Below are positions 1 through 6,210 of a stretch of DNA of 15,446 nt, piece by piece. The position numbers and the translations under genes were made by a program. The notes beneath the pieces were generated by a model. It ran no database searches. It had not been told where the DNA came from and worked only from the letters and a program-made list of their open reading frames with translations. Positions within the stretch are counted from its first letter, which is position 1, and each line of letters starts with the position of its first letter. Origin of the DNA: CAIYRG01 sp035318785 (GTDB lineage: Bacteria; Pseudomonadota; Alphaproteobacteria; Micropepsales; Micropepsaceae); assembly GCA_035318785.1 (NCBI GenBank), contig DATHDZ010000147.1:1-15446 (forward strand), in the 5' to 3' direction.

Positions 1-1
1 C

Positions 2-259
2 GCCGGTTTCAACGACAAGACCTTCCTCGACGCCACCGGCGCGCCGCACAGCGACGCGATGAAGACGGTGGAGCGCATCCGCAAAACGGCACCGAACCAG
101 CTCGAAGATGTGGTGACGGTCCATGATCCCGACATGTTCACGCGGGATTGGAGCGCGCGCTTCGTCTATCAGCTGCGCAACGATGTGCGCCTAACGGACT
201 ATGTCTGCGGCGAAAAGCATCGCGACATTTCTGCGGTGCGCGGCGTCCAAGGCCGTTAA
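2..259 (+). CDS. C-terminal part of an unrecognised protein (5' end outside window)
   Basis: The frame is open from base 2 to the TAA at 257-259 and gives 85 residues of a protein whose start lies to the left. It begins with GFNDKTFLDATGAPHSDAM and then has an alternating charged and hydrophobic pattern (VERIRKTAPNQLEDVVTVHDP) that suggests beta-strands. Near the end is a YVCGEKHRD segment. From memory, this layout (a DATG.PHSDA stretch, a 'V.V.DP..FTR.W' stretch and a late YVC.E motif) matches the C-terminus of uncharacterised, probably exported proteins common in soil alphaproteobacteria and Acidobacteria. I cannot assign a function. No membrane segment is visible in this part. The methionine at base 59 is internal and not a credible start, because the homology-like pattern continues upstream of it. 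It is not obviously linked to the CoA-transferase gene, which starts 138 bases downstream after a hairpin. Confidence 0.6.
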   Translation, partial: AGFNDKTFLDATGAPHSDAMKTVERIRKTAPNQLEDVVTVHDPDMFTRDWSARFVYQLRNDVRLTDYVCGEKHRDISAVRGVQGR

Positions 260-291
260 GCTTTTCCCTTCGGGTTCAATCAAGAACTGTC

Positions 292-313
292 ATGGCCCGC
301 AAACGCGGGCCAT
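292..313. repeat. Perfect 9-bp hairpin, GGCC palindrome family
   Basis: ATGGCCCGC (292-300) and GCGGGCCAT (305-313) form a perfect 9-bp stem around an AAAC loop, directly followed by CCAGGCG. It lies between the stop at 259 and the start at 398. There is no T-run after it, so a classic intrinsic terminator is doubtful. The ATGGCC...GGCCATCCAG layout is shared with the hairpin at 4892-4913, which points to a dispersed repeat. It may still protect or end the upstream transcript. Confidence 0.6.
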
Positions 314-397
314 CCAGGCGATCAGAACACTCGTTCGCCGCGGGGCTACAGATCGGCTTATGATCGCGGCACCATCTGCAGGAGCTTTCGCCGAACG

Positions 398-1552
398 ATG
401 AGCGCGCTCGCCGGCATCACGGTCCTGGAATTCGCCAGCTATGTCAGCGGCCCCTATGCCGGCATGATGCTCGCCGATCTCGGCGCCGAGGTGATCAAGA
501 TCGAGCCGCCCGACGGCGGCGATCCCTTCCGCGGTTGGGGGGCGGCCGATTACAGCGCCACCTTCGGCTCGGTGAACCGCAACAAGAAAAGCGTCGTGCT
601 CGATCTGAAATCCGCCGACGGCCTCGCGGCGGCTCGCGCGCTCGCCGCCGACGCCGATGTGCTGATCGAGAATTTCCGCGTCGGCGCCATGGACCGTCTG
701 GGCCTCGGCTATGAGACTCTCAGCGCTGCCAATCCGCGCTTGGTCTATGCCTCGATCACCGGCTTCGGGCCGTCGGGGCCTTATGCGCAGCGCGCCGGCT
801 ATGACACGGTCGGCCAGGCGATGAGCGGCCTTCTCAGCGTGCTCACCGATCTGTCGAATCCTCAGCCGATGGGAATCTCGCTCTCCGATCATCTGACTGG
901 GATGATGGCGGCCTACGGGATATTGGGCGCGTTGATGGCGCGCGAAAGGACGGGGCGCGGCCAGCGCGTCGATACCTCGCTGCTCTCGGCGACGATTGCA
1001 TTCCTCGGCGAGAACGCCGCGCGCCTCTTCGAAACCGGCAAGCGGCCCTCGCGTGCCACGCGAACCCATTCAGCACAGGTTTATGCGTTCCTGGATGCGA
1101 ACCGGAAGGGCTTCGTGGTGCATCTCTCTTCGCCCACCAAATTCTGGCGCGGGTTAACCGAAGTCGCCGGCCATCCGGAATGGCAGGACGATCCCCGCTT
1201 CAAGGCCAAGCGCGACCGGCAGCAAAACTACGATGTGCTGCACGGGCTGCTTGGCGCCGTGTTCCAAACACGCGGCCGCGATCATTGGCTTGCGCTTCTC
1301 TTGGCGCATGATGTGCCGAGTGCGCCGATCTACACGCTGGACGAGGTCTTCGACGATCCCCAGGTGAAACATCTGGGTTTGAAGCGGGAGGTACCACACC
1401 CAAAACTCGGGCAGGTGTCCCTGGTGGGCGGCGGCGTGACATTGAGCGACACGCCGGCGGAAATCCGCACCGTCGCGCCGGACTATGGTCAGCATACGGA
1501 TGAAATCCTCCGGCGCATCGGACGCGCCGGCGCCAAGGACGGCTCTCCTTGA
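398..1552 (+). CDS. CaiB/BaiF (class III) CoA-transferase family protein
   Basis: This 384-residue protein has the usual length for family III CoA-transferases, which move CoA between acyl-CoA donors and carboxylic acids in the cytoplasm. The N-terminus carries the typical nucleotide-fold start (LAGITVLEFASYVSGPYAGMMLADLGAEVIKIEPP, residues 4-38), then the NRNKKSVVLDLK segment (60-71), ADVLIENFRVGAMDRLGLGY (86-105) and ITGFGPSGPYAQRAGYD (120-136). The likely nucleophilic aspartate is D164 in GISLSDHLTG, the place where this family forms the aspartyl-CoA anhydride. The C-terminal part (VPSAPIYTLDEVFDDPQV) is also typical. The chosen ATG has AGGAG at 380-384, a rather long spacer of 13 bases. 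The stop overlaps the next start by four bases (TTGA), so the gene is translationally coupled to the thiolase-like gene. The acid substrate cannot be read from the sequence; the neighbours suggest activation of an imported organic acid. Confidence 0.93.
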   Translation: MSALAGITVLEFASYVSGPYAGMMLADLGAEVIKIEPPDGGDPFRGWGAADYSATFGSVNRNKKSVVLDLKSADGLAAARALAADADVLIENFRVGAMDRLGLGYETLSAANPRLVYASITGFGPSGPYAQRAGYDTVGQAMSGLLSVLTDLSNPQPMGISLSDHLTGMMAAYGILGALMARERTGRGQRVDTSLLSATIAFLGENAARLFETGKRPSRATRTHSAQVYAFLDANRKGFVVHLSSPTKFWRGLTEVAGHPEWQDDPRFKAKRDRQQNYDVLHGLLGAVFQTRGRDHWLALLLAHDVPSAPIYTLDEVFDDPQVKHLGLKREVPHPKLGQVSLVGGGVTLSDTPAEIRTVAPDYGQHTDEILRRIGRAGAKDGSP

Positions 1553-2730
1553 CCGCGCCATCGCAACATTTGCGCAATCGCTGCGCCATTGTGGGCGCGG
1601 GAAACAGCCGGCTGGGCCAGGTGCCCGACGTGTCGAGCCTCGATCTCTTGATCGAGGCGATGGCCAATGCGCTGGACGATGCCGGGCTGAAACCCTCCGA
1701 CATCGACGGCATCGTCTGCCGCGGCCCGGACGATTCCTATTCCCACCATCAAAGGATCGGCGAGCGGCTGGGCATCAATGCGGGCTTCTCAACCTCGCTG
1801 GACAATGGCGGCGCCAGCCAGATTCTTTCCGTCGCGCTCGCGGTGATGGCGATCGACGCCGGTCTCGCAAAGACGGTGATCTGCGGCTATGGCCGCGACG
1901 CGTGGTCGCGCACGCACAAATCCGAAGAGGCGCGGGTCAAGAACCAGACCCGCCCCGATAGCCAGCACGATCAGGAATTCGGTCCCGAATATGGCTATTT
2001 CGGCGCCGTGGCGGCCCATGCTTTCGGTGCGCAGCGGCACATGCATGAATTCGGCACCACGCGCGAGCAATTCGCCGAGATCGCCATCGCCTTTCGCGAA
2101 TATGCGAGCCTGAATCCGGCGGCCCAGATCCGCAAAGCCCTCACGCTCGACGATTATTTCAAGGCCCGGCAAATCGTTTCGCCCTTCGGCCTCTTCGATT
2201 GCTCCTTGCGCAGCGACGGCGCCGGAGCCGTCATTGTCACCTCGGCCGAACGTGCCCGCGATTTGAAAGCGCCGCCAGTGATGATCCGCGGTTTCGGCAG
2301 CTTCAACAATCTCACCGGCTGGTTTGCGGACGAGAACATGATCCATACCGCCGCCAAGCAAAGCGGTGAAGCGGCTTACAGGATGGCCGGCATCGCGCCC
2401 GACGAGGTCGACACCGCGCAGCTCTATGATTGCTTCACCTATATGGTTCTCGTGCAGCTTGAGGATTATGGCTTCTGCGCGAAGGGCGAGGGCGGAGGCT
2501 TCGTGCAGTCGGGCGCACTTCGCCTCAGCGGGAAACTCCCGACCAACACGTCGGGCGGCCAGCTTTCGGAGGCCCATGTCGAGGGCATGCTGCAGATCGT
2601 CGAGGGCGTGCGCCAGTTGCGCCGCGATTATCCGCTCCTGCGCCAAGTCAAGGATGCCGAGATCGCGCTCATCTCCGGCCATGGCGGCAATCAGGTCTGC
2701 CATTCCACGCTGATCCTGGAGCGCGGCTGA
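1549..2730 (+). CDS. Thiolase-fold protein lacking the nucleophilic Cys (SCP-x/Ltp-like)
   Basis: The protein has 393 residues and starts at a TTG inside TTGA, overlapping the CoA-transferase stop. No better start lies nearby, and the first residues (RCAIVGAGNSRLGQ) match the usual N-terminus of the SCP-x/lipid-transfer thiolase group. Where true thiolases have the Cys of CASG, this protein reads DNGGAS (residues 85-90), with Gly at 88, so the ordinary acyl-enzyme mechanism is not possible. Conserved C-terminal blocks remain: QLYDCFTYMV (291-300), NTSGGQLSEAHVEG (333-346, with H343) and SGHGGNQVCHSTLIL (376-390). Known relatives without the Cys pair with a DUF35 protein and act as aldolases on CoA thioesters (Ltp2 with the ChsH2 DUF35 domain in steroid breakdown). 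A DUF35 gene follows here with a 1-base overlap. A retro-aldolase or related C-C bond enzyme is therefore a fair inference, not proof. Confidence 0.88.
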   Translation: MTAPSQHLRNRCAIVGAGNSRLGQVPDVSSLDLLIEAMANALDDAGLKPSDIDGIVCRGPDDSYSHHQRIGERLGINAGFSTSLDNGGASQILSVALAVMAIDAGLAKTVICGYGRDAWSRTHKSEEARVKNQTRPDSQHDQEFGPEYGYFGAVAAHAFGAQRHMHEFGTTREQFAEIAIAFREYASLNPAAQIRKALTLDDYFKARQIVSPFGLFDCSLRSDGAGAVIVTSAERARDLKAPPVMIRGFGSFNNLTGWFADENMIHTAAKQSGEAAYRMAGIAPDEVDTAQLYDCFTYMVLVQLEDYGFCAKGEGGGFVQSGALRLSGKLPTNTSGGQLSEAHVEGMLQIVEGVRQLRRDYPLLRQVKDAEIALISGHGGNQVCHSTLILERG

Positions 2731-3143
2731 TGGCCGAGCCCGCTCGCAAACCTCTGCCCCATCCGTCGCCGGAATCGCTGCCGTTCTGGGAAGGCGCAGC
2801 GGTGCAAAAGCTCCTGCTGCCGCGCTGCAATGCCTGCGGCCGGTTCTGGTTTCCGCCCTCGCAGCGCTGCCGCCATTGCCTGTCGGGTGATTTCGCCTGG
2901 CGTGAATCGCGCGGGCAGGGGCGCATCTACAGCTTCGTGGTCTATCACCGTGTCTATCACCCCGGCTTCGAGAACGAGGTGCCCTATGTCGTCGCGATCG
3001 TAGAATTGGACGAGGGACCGCGGCTCCTGAGCAACATCGTCGGCACGCCCTGGGACGACATACGTTGCGACATGCGCGTGCGCGTGGTTTTCGAAGATTC
3101 GGGCTCGGGAATCACCATTCCCAAATTCGTCCTCTCGGATTGA
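2730..3143 (+). CDS. DUF35 zinc-ribbon/OB-fold protein, partner of the thiolase-like protein
   Basis: This is a 137-residue protein of the usual DUF35 (Zn-ribbon and OB-fold acyl-CoA-associated) length. A rubredoxin-like zinc ribbon is formed by C33 and C36 (CNAC) and C47 and C50 (CRHC), preceded by the typical FWEGAAVQKLLLPRC stretch. The OB-fold follows: GRIYSFVVYHRVYHPGF (64-80), PYVVAIVELDEGPRLLSNIVG (85-105) and MRVRVVFED (115-123). DUF35 proteins bind CoA moieties and form complexes with thiolases, HMG-CoA synthases or Ltp-type aldolases. The ATG shares one base with the upstream stop (TGATG), so the two proteins are probably made together in fixed proportion. Its most likely role is as substrate-channelling or CoA-holding subunit of the 1549-2730 product, in the cytoplasm. 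Confidence 0.9.
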   Translation: MAEPARKPLPHPSPESLPFWEGAAVQKLLLPRCNACGRFWFPPSQRCRHCLSGDFAWRESRGQGRIYSFVVYHRVYHPGFENEVPYVVAIVELDEGPRLLSNIVGTPWDDIRCDMRVRVVFEDSGSGITIPKFVLSD

Positions 3144-3160
3144 AGCGGGAAAGGTTGGCC

Positions 3161-4861
3161 ATGATCGCGGGCGCCAAGCATCTCCCGAAATTTTCGCCGT
3201 TGGTCCTCGGCCTGATCCTTGTCCTTGTCGTCCTCATCCTGCCGCCGGTCGTCTATCTCATCCGGTCGAGCCTGCAGGAGATCAATTTTGACGGTTCGTT
3301 CGGCGCCTACACGCTGCGGCATTATCAGGCGCTGATCGACACCGACGGCCTTTTCGTCGTAGTTCTGACGTCGGCCGTCTACGCCGCAGGCTCGGCCCTT
3401 CTCGCGATCATCCTCGGCGGTATCCAAGCCTGGATCGTGGAGCGTACCGATACGCCGCTTCGCTCGCTGGTGATGATCGTCTCGATTGTCTCGCTGGGAA
3501 TCCCGAGCGTGCTCTACACGATTTCCTTCCTGCTGCTGCTCGGAAAGACCGGCCCGCTTAACCAGCTCCTGACGGGCCTGACCGGCGCCGCAGAGCCGGT
3601 GTTCAACGTTTACTCGCTCGGCGGCATGATCCTCATCCAGGGCATCGAATACACGCCGCTCTGCTTCCTGTTGTTGTCCTCGGTTTTCCGTTCGACCGAC
3701 GCCGCCTTCGAGGAGGCCTCGATGATGTCGGGCGCCGGCATCGCGACCACCTTTCGGCGCATCACCTTCAAGCTGGTAACGCCGGGGATCGCCGCGCTTC
3801 TGATGCTGATCTTCATCCGCGCTTTCGAAGCCTTCGAGACGCCCGCCTTGGTCGGGCTTCCGGGCCGCGTGCATGTGCTGACCAACGACATCTACCAGAC
3901 CATGCTCGATATCCCGCCGAACTATGGCGAGGCCTCGGCGTTCTCCGTCGTCATGCTGGTCATCATGGCGTTTCTCTTGCGGCTGTATGGCAATTTCTCC
4001 CGCAACGCCGAAAAATATCAGACCATAAGCGGCAAGGGCTTTCGCCCGCGCGTGATGCGCATTGGAAGCTGGCGCTGGCTCACCACGGGTGTGCTGCTGC
4101 TTCTGTTCCTGGTGCTGATCGTCTTTCCCGTTGGGATCACGCTCTGGGTCTCCTTCGTTCCCTATTATGACGGTGTGAACTGGGATGCGCTCGCGCGCTT
4201 CAGCCTTGCCAATTTCCACACCGTCATTTTCGAGACGAGTTTCGCCTCGGCGATCAGCAACACCTTCATTCTCGGCGCGGCGACCGCCAGTCTGGTCGCA
4301 GGCTTTACCACGCTTGCGGCCTGGCTCGCGGTGCGCCGCCAGCCGGGCGCATGGTTGCTGGATCAACTCGCCAGCGCGCCGCTGGTTTTCCCGGCCATTG
4401 TTCTTGCCGTGGCCTTCCTGCAATTCGTGCTCAACGTGCCTTTCGCCCTCTATGGCACGCTGCTTTCCATCATCCTGGCGTCGATGGTGCAGTTCATGCC
4501 GTTCGGCATGCGTTATTCCTATGCCGGCGTGCTGCAGATCCATCGGGAGCTGGAGGAAGCCTCGGCGCTATCGGGCGCGCGCGCCGTGACCACGTTCTAT
4601 CGAATCGTCGTGCCGCTTGTGGCGCCCGCCGTGGTGACCTGTTGGTTGTTCATTTTCCTGATGGTCTCCAAAGCGGTTTCGATTCCGCTTCTGCTGGCGG
4701 GACCGAACTCGCAAGTGGTCGCGGTGACGATGTTCGAGATGTGGCAGAACGGTGTGGCGCCCGAGCTCGCGGCGCTGGGCATCATCTGGACCATCATCAT
4801 GACGGCCGTGAGCACGCTGTTCTTCGTTGTCTCGCGCCGCTACGGCCTCTCGGCGCGGTAA
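3161..4861 (+). CDS. ABC transporter permease, two fused 6-helix domains (iron(III)/thiamine/putrescine class)
   Basis: I start this inner-membrane permease at the ATG at 3161 (566 residues), with AGCGGGAAAGG just upstream. An open extension to a TTG at 3065 would lie inside the DUF35 gene. The protein is a tandem duplication of two binding-protein-dependent transport domains, as in FbpB/SfuB-type permeases. Hydrophobic helices begin near residue 12 (LVLGLILVLVVLILPPVVYLI). Each half has an EAA loop for docking the ATPase: EEASMMSGAGIATTFRRI from about residue 184 and EEASALSGARAVTTFYRI from about residue 465. It lies 17 bases after the DUF35 gene, so it is probably in the same transcript. 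The matching binding protein is encoded convergently downstream. No ATPase gene lies between or beside them. The substrate is unknown; the company of CoA-linked enzymes argues against assuming iron. Confidence 0.92.
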   Translation: MIAGAKHLPKFSPLVLGLILVLVVLILPPVVYLIRSSLQEINFDGSFGAYTLRHYQALIDTDGLFVVVLTSAVYAAGSALLAIILGGIQAWIVERTDTPLRSLVMIVSIVSLGIPSVLYTISFLLLLGKTGPLNQLLTGLTGAAEPVFNVYSLGGMILIQGIEYTPLCFLLLSSVFRSTDAAFEEASMMSGAGIATTFRRITFKLVTPGIAALLMLIFIRAFEAFETPALVGLPGRVHVLTNDIYQTMLDIPPNYGEASAFSVVMLVIMAFLLRLYGNFSRNAEKYQTISGKGFRPRVMRIGSWRWLTTGVLLLLFLVLIVFPVGITLWVSFVPYYDGVNWDALARFSLANFHTVIFETSFASAISNTFILGAATASLVAGFTTLAAWLAVRRQPGAWLLDQLASAPLVFPAIVLAVAFLQFVLNVPFALYGTLLSIILASMVQFMPFGMRYSYAGVLQIHRELEEASALSGARAVTTFYRIVVPLVAPAVVTCWLFIFLMVSKAVSIPLLLAGPNSQVVAVTMFEMWQNGVAPELAALGIIWTIIMTAVSTLFFVVSRRYGLSAR

Positions 4862-4891
4862 CACGCTTGGGCAAACTCAAATCTCTCGCCG

Positions 4892-5026
4892 TGGCCGGGC
4901 CCTGACCCGGCCATCCAGCCGCCGCGCGTCGGCGCGGCGAATAAACGCGTCCACGGAGTATGCAGGGCCACGATTCATAAGCGCGCGGAAGCGCGCTGGC
5001 TGGTTGGCCGGCTCGGAGGCCGGCCA
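4892..5026. repeat. Cluster of four hairpins between convergent genes (GGCC palindrome family)
   Basis: The 192-base gap between two convergent genes holds four short stem-loops. TGGCCGGG/CCCGGCCA pair at 4892-4913 (8 bp, 6-base loop). CGCCGCGC/GCGCGGCG pair at 4920-4939 (8 bp, 4-base loop). AGCGCGC/GCGCGCT pair at 4980-4997 (7 bp, GGAA loop). TGGCCGGC/GCCGGCCA pair at 5005-5026 (8 bp, 6-base loop). The outer two share the TGGCCGG...CCGGCCA design and frame the unit. The first is followed by ATCCAG, as is the hairpin at 292-313. This looks like a mosaic intergenic palindromic element of the alphaproteobacterial kind and could also stop transcription from both sides. None of the stems has a long T-run, so simple intrinsic termination is not clear. 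Confidence 0.65.
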
Positions 5027-5053
5027 TGGTGAGTTGGGGTTTGGAAGGCGACT

Positions 5054-6136
5054 CTACGAGAAATGCTTCTTCAGCAACGCCGCGACCTTGGCATGCGTCG
5101 CGTACAGCACCTCATCATCGATGAAGTTCTCCTTCAGTCCCGCAAGGCGCGGACTAACCGGCTGCAGCGCCTTCAAGGGCTGCACCTCCTCATTGACCGG
5201 AAAATATTGCGCATCGCGTAGCACGCTCTGGCCCTCTGCCGACAGCACATAATCGATGAACAGCATGGCCGCGTATGGATGCCGCGTCCCCTTGGGGATC
5301 ATGATGCTGGCGACCGTCGATGGCATGGGCTGCAGAGGCTGGGCTGCAATCGGCGCTCCCTTCAATGCGGCGATGATCGGAAGATGCTGGGCTGTTGTCA
5401 GCGTCACCGCATATTCGCCCGCGATCACCCGGTCGATGAGCGCTTGCGCGCTCCCTGGAAATCCGACGACGCGCTGCGCGGCCAGCGCTTTGAGATAGGC
5501 ATCGGCCTTGGCCTCGCCCATGGTGAGCATGAGATTGGCGACGAACATATGCGCGCCGGAATCGGACCCCACGCGCCAGGCGAGCCGGTTCTTCCATTTG
5601 GGATCGAGCAGATCGTCAAAGCTCTGCGGCTGGCCCCCACGCGGCACGAGCTTCGTATTGTAGGCGATGCCGTAATAGCTGAAGCGTGTCGCCGCGGTGA
5701 GGCCGCTTCTGTCGCGATATTCCACCGGAGTCTTCATGATTTCCGGTGAAGAGAATTTCTGTAGGAGCCCGCTCTTGATGAAGAGGGGCGCAAGCTCGCT
5801 TCCTTCCATCAGATCGCCGACCGCCGTGCCGCTGCGCAATTCGGCGAGCATCTTCTGCGCGATGTTCCCTTCCGTACCGCGCCAGGATTCGATGGCCACG
5901 AAGGGATATTTCCGCTTGAACGCGTCTACGATCGCTTTCAGCCCCAGATTGGGGATCAGCGAGGAATAGAACATCAGCCGGCCTTCGCGCCGCGCGCCGT
6001 CTTCGAGGAATTTGCGGCGGTCCGATCCGGTGTAACCGAAGGGGTCCGCGGCGCCCGCGCCCAACGCGCGCGTTCCCGTCATCAATGAGACGGCAAACGC
6101 GGAAAATCCCCTCCTGCTCAGCATGCGCATCGCCAT
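5054..6136 (-). CDS. ABC transporter substrate-binding protein with Tat-like signal (iron(III)-binding class)
   Basis: This 360-residue protein has the length and layout of FbpA/SfuA-class periplasmic binding proteins. The N-terminus LSRRGFSAFAVSLMTGTRALGAGAADP has twin arginines at 8-9 and a hydrophobic stretch ending in an Ala-rich cleavage region near residue 30, suggesting Tat export to the periplasm. Later landmarks fit the family: EGRLMFYSSLIPNLGLKAIVDAFKRKYPFV, the YGIAYNTKLVP segment, LLDPKWKNRLAW, and a late PKGTRHPYAAMLFIDYVLSAEGQSVL. The Tyr pair that binds iron in FbpA is not evident at its usual place, so the ligand may be an organic anion or another compound. Three Met codons (6136, 6130, 6124) compete as start; none has a strong ribosome-binding site. 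The gene converges on the permease gene at 3161-4861, its probable partner, and diverges from the MFS gene. Confidence 0.88.
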   Translation of the reverse strand: MAMRMLSRRGFSAFAVSLMTGTRALGAGAADPFGYTGSDRRKFLEDGARREGRLMFYSSLIPNLGLKAIVDAFKRKYPFVAIESWRGTEGNIAQKMLAELRSGTAVGDLMEGSELAPLFIKSGLLQKFSSPEIMKTPVEYRDRSGLTAATRFSYYGIAYNTKLVPRGGQPQSFDDLLDPKWKNRLAWRVGSDSGAHMFVANLMLTMGEAKADAYLKALAAQRVVGFPGSAQALIDRVIAGEYAVTLTTAQHLPIIAALKGAPIAAQPLQPMPSTVASIMIPKGTRHPYAAMLFIDYVLSAEGQSVLRDAQYFPVNEEVQPLKALQPVSPRLAGLKENFIDDEVLYATHAKVAALLKKHFS

Positions 6137-6169
6137 TTCAATATCCGCAAGCTCAGTTATTGTGCTCTC

Positions 6170-6175
6170 TATAAT
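6170..6175 (+). promoter_or_regulatory. Candidate -10 box for the MFS gene
   Basis: A perfect TATAAT lies 35 bases before the ATG at 6211, in the 74-base gap between divergent genes. No good -35 hexamer is seen 16-18 bases upstream, so this is a weak prediction. The gap must also carry the start signals for the minus-strand binding-protein gene. Confidence 0.3.
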
Positions 6176-6210
6176 ACCGGGAATGCGCGCCCGGACATAA
6201 CGGGGTATGA

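Noticed and set aside
290..1069. 259-residue open frame on the minus strand
   Set aside because: Antisense to the clear CoA-transferase gene, with low-complexity Arg/Ala/Gly/Glu composition caused by high GC.
1789..2703. 304-residue open frame on the minus strand
   Set aside because: Antisense shadow of the thiolase-like gene; no recognisable motif or start signal.
3065..3160. Upstream TTG extension of the permease
   Set aside because: It would overlap the DUF35 gene by about 80 bases, reads Arg/His-rich, and the ATG at 3161 has a proper ribosome-binding site.
2984..4543. 519-residue open frame on the minus strand
   Set aside because: It lies antisense to the permease gene, has a biased Arg/Glu/Asp/His-rich composition typical of the reverse complement of membrane-protein codons, and shows no domain.
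4891..5026. CRISPR-like array
   Set aside because: The four hairpins differ in sequence and spacing and are not direct repeats with spacers.
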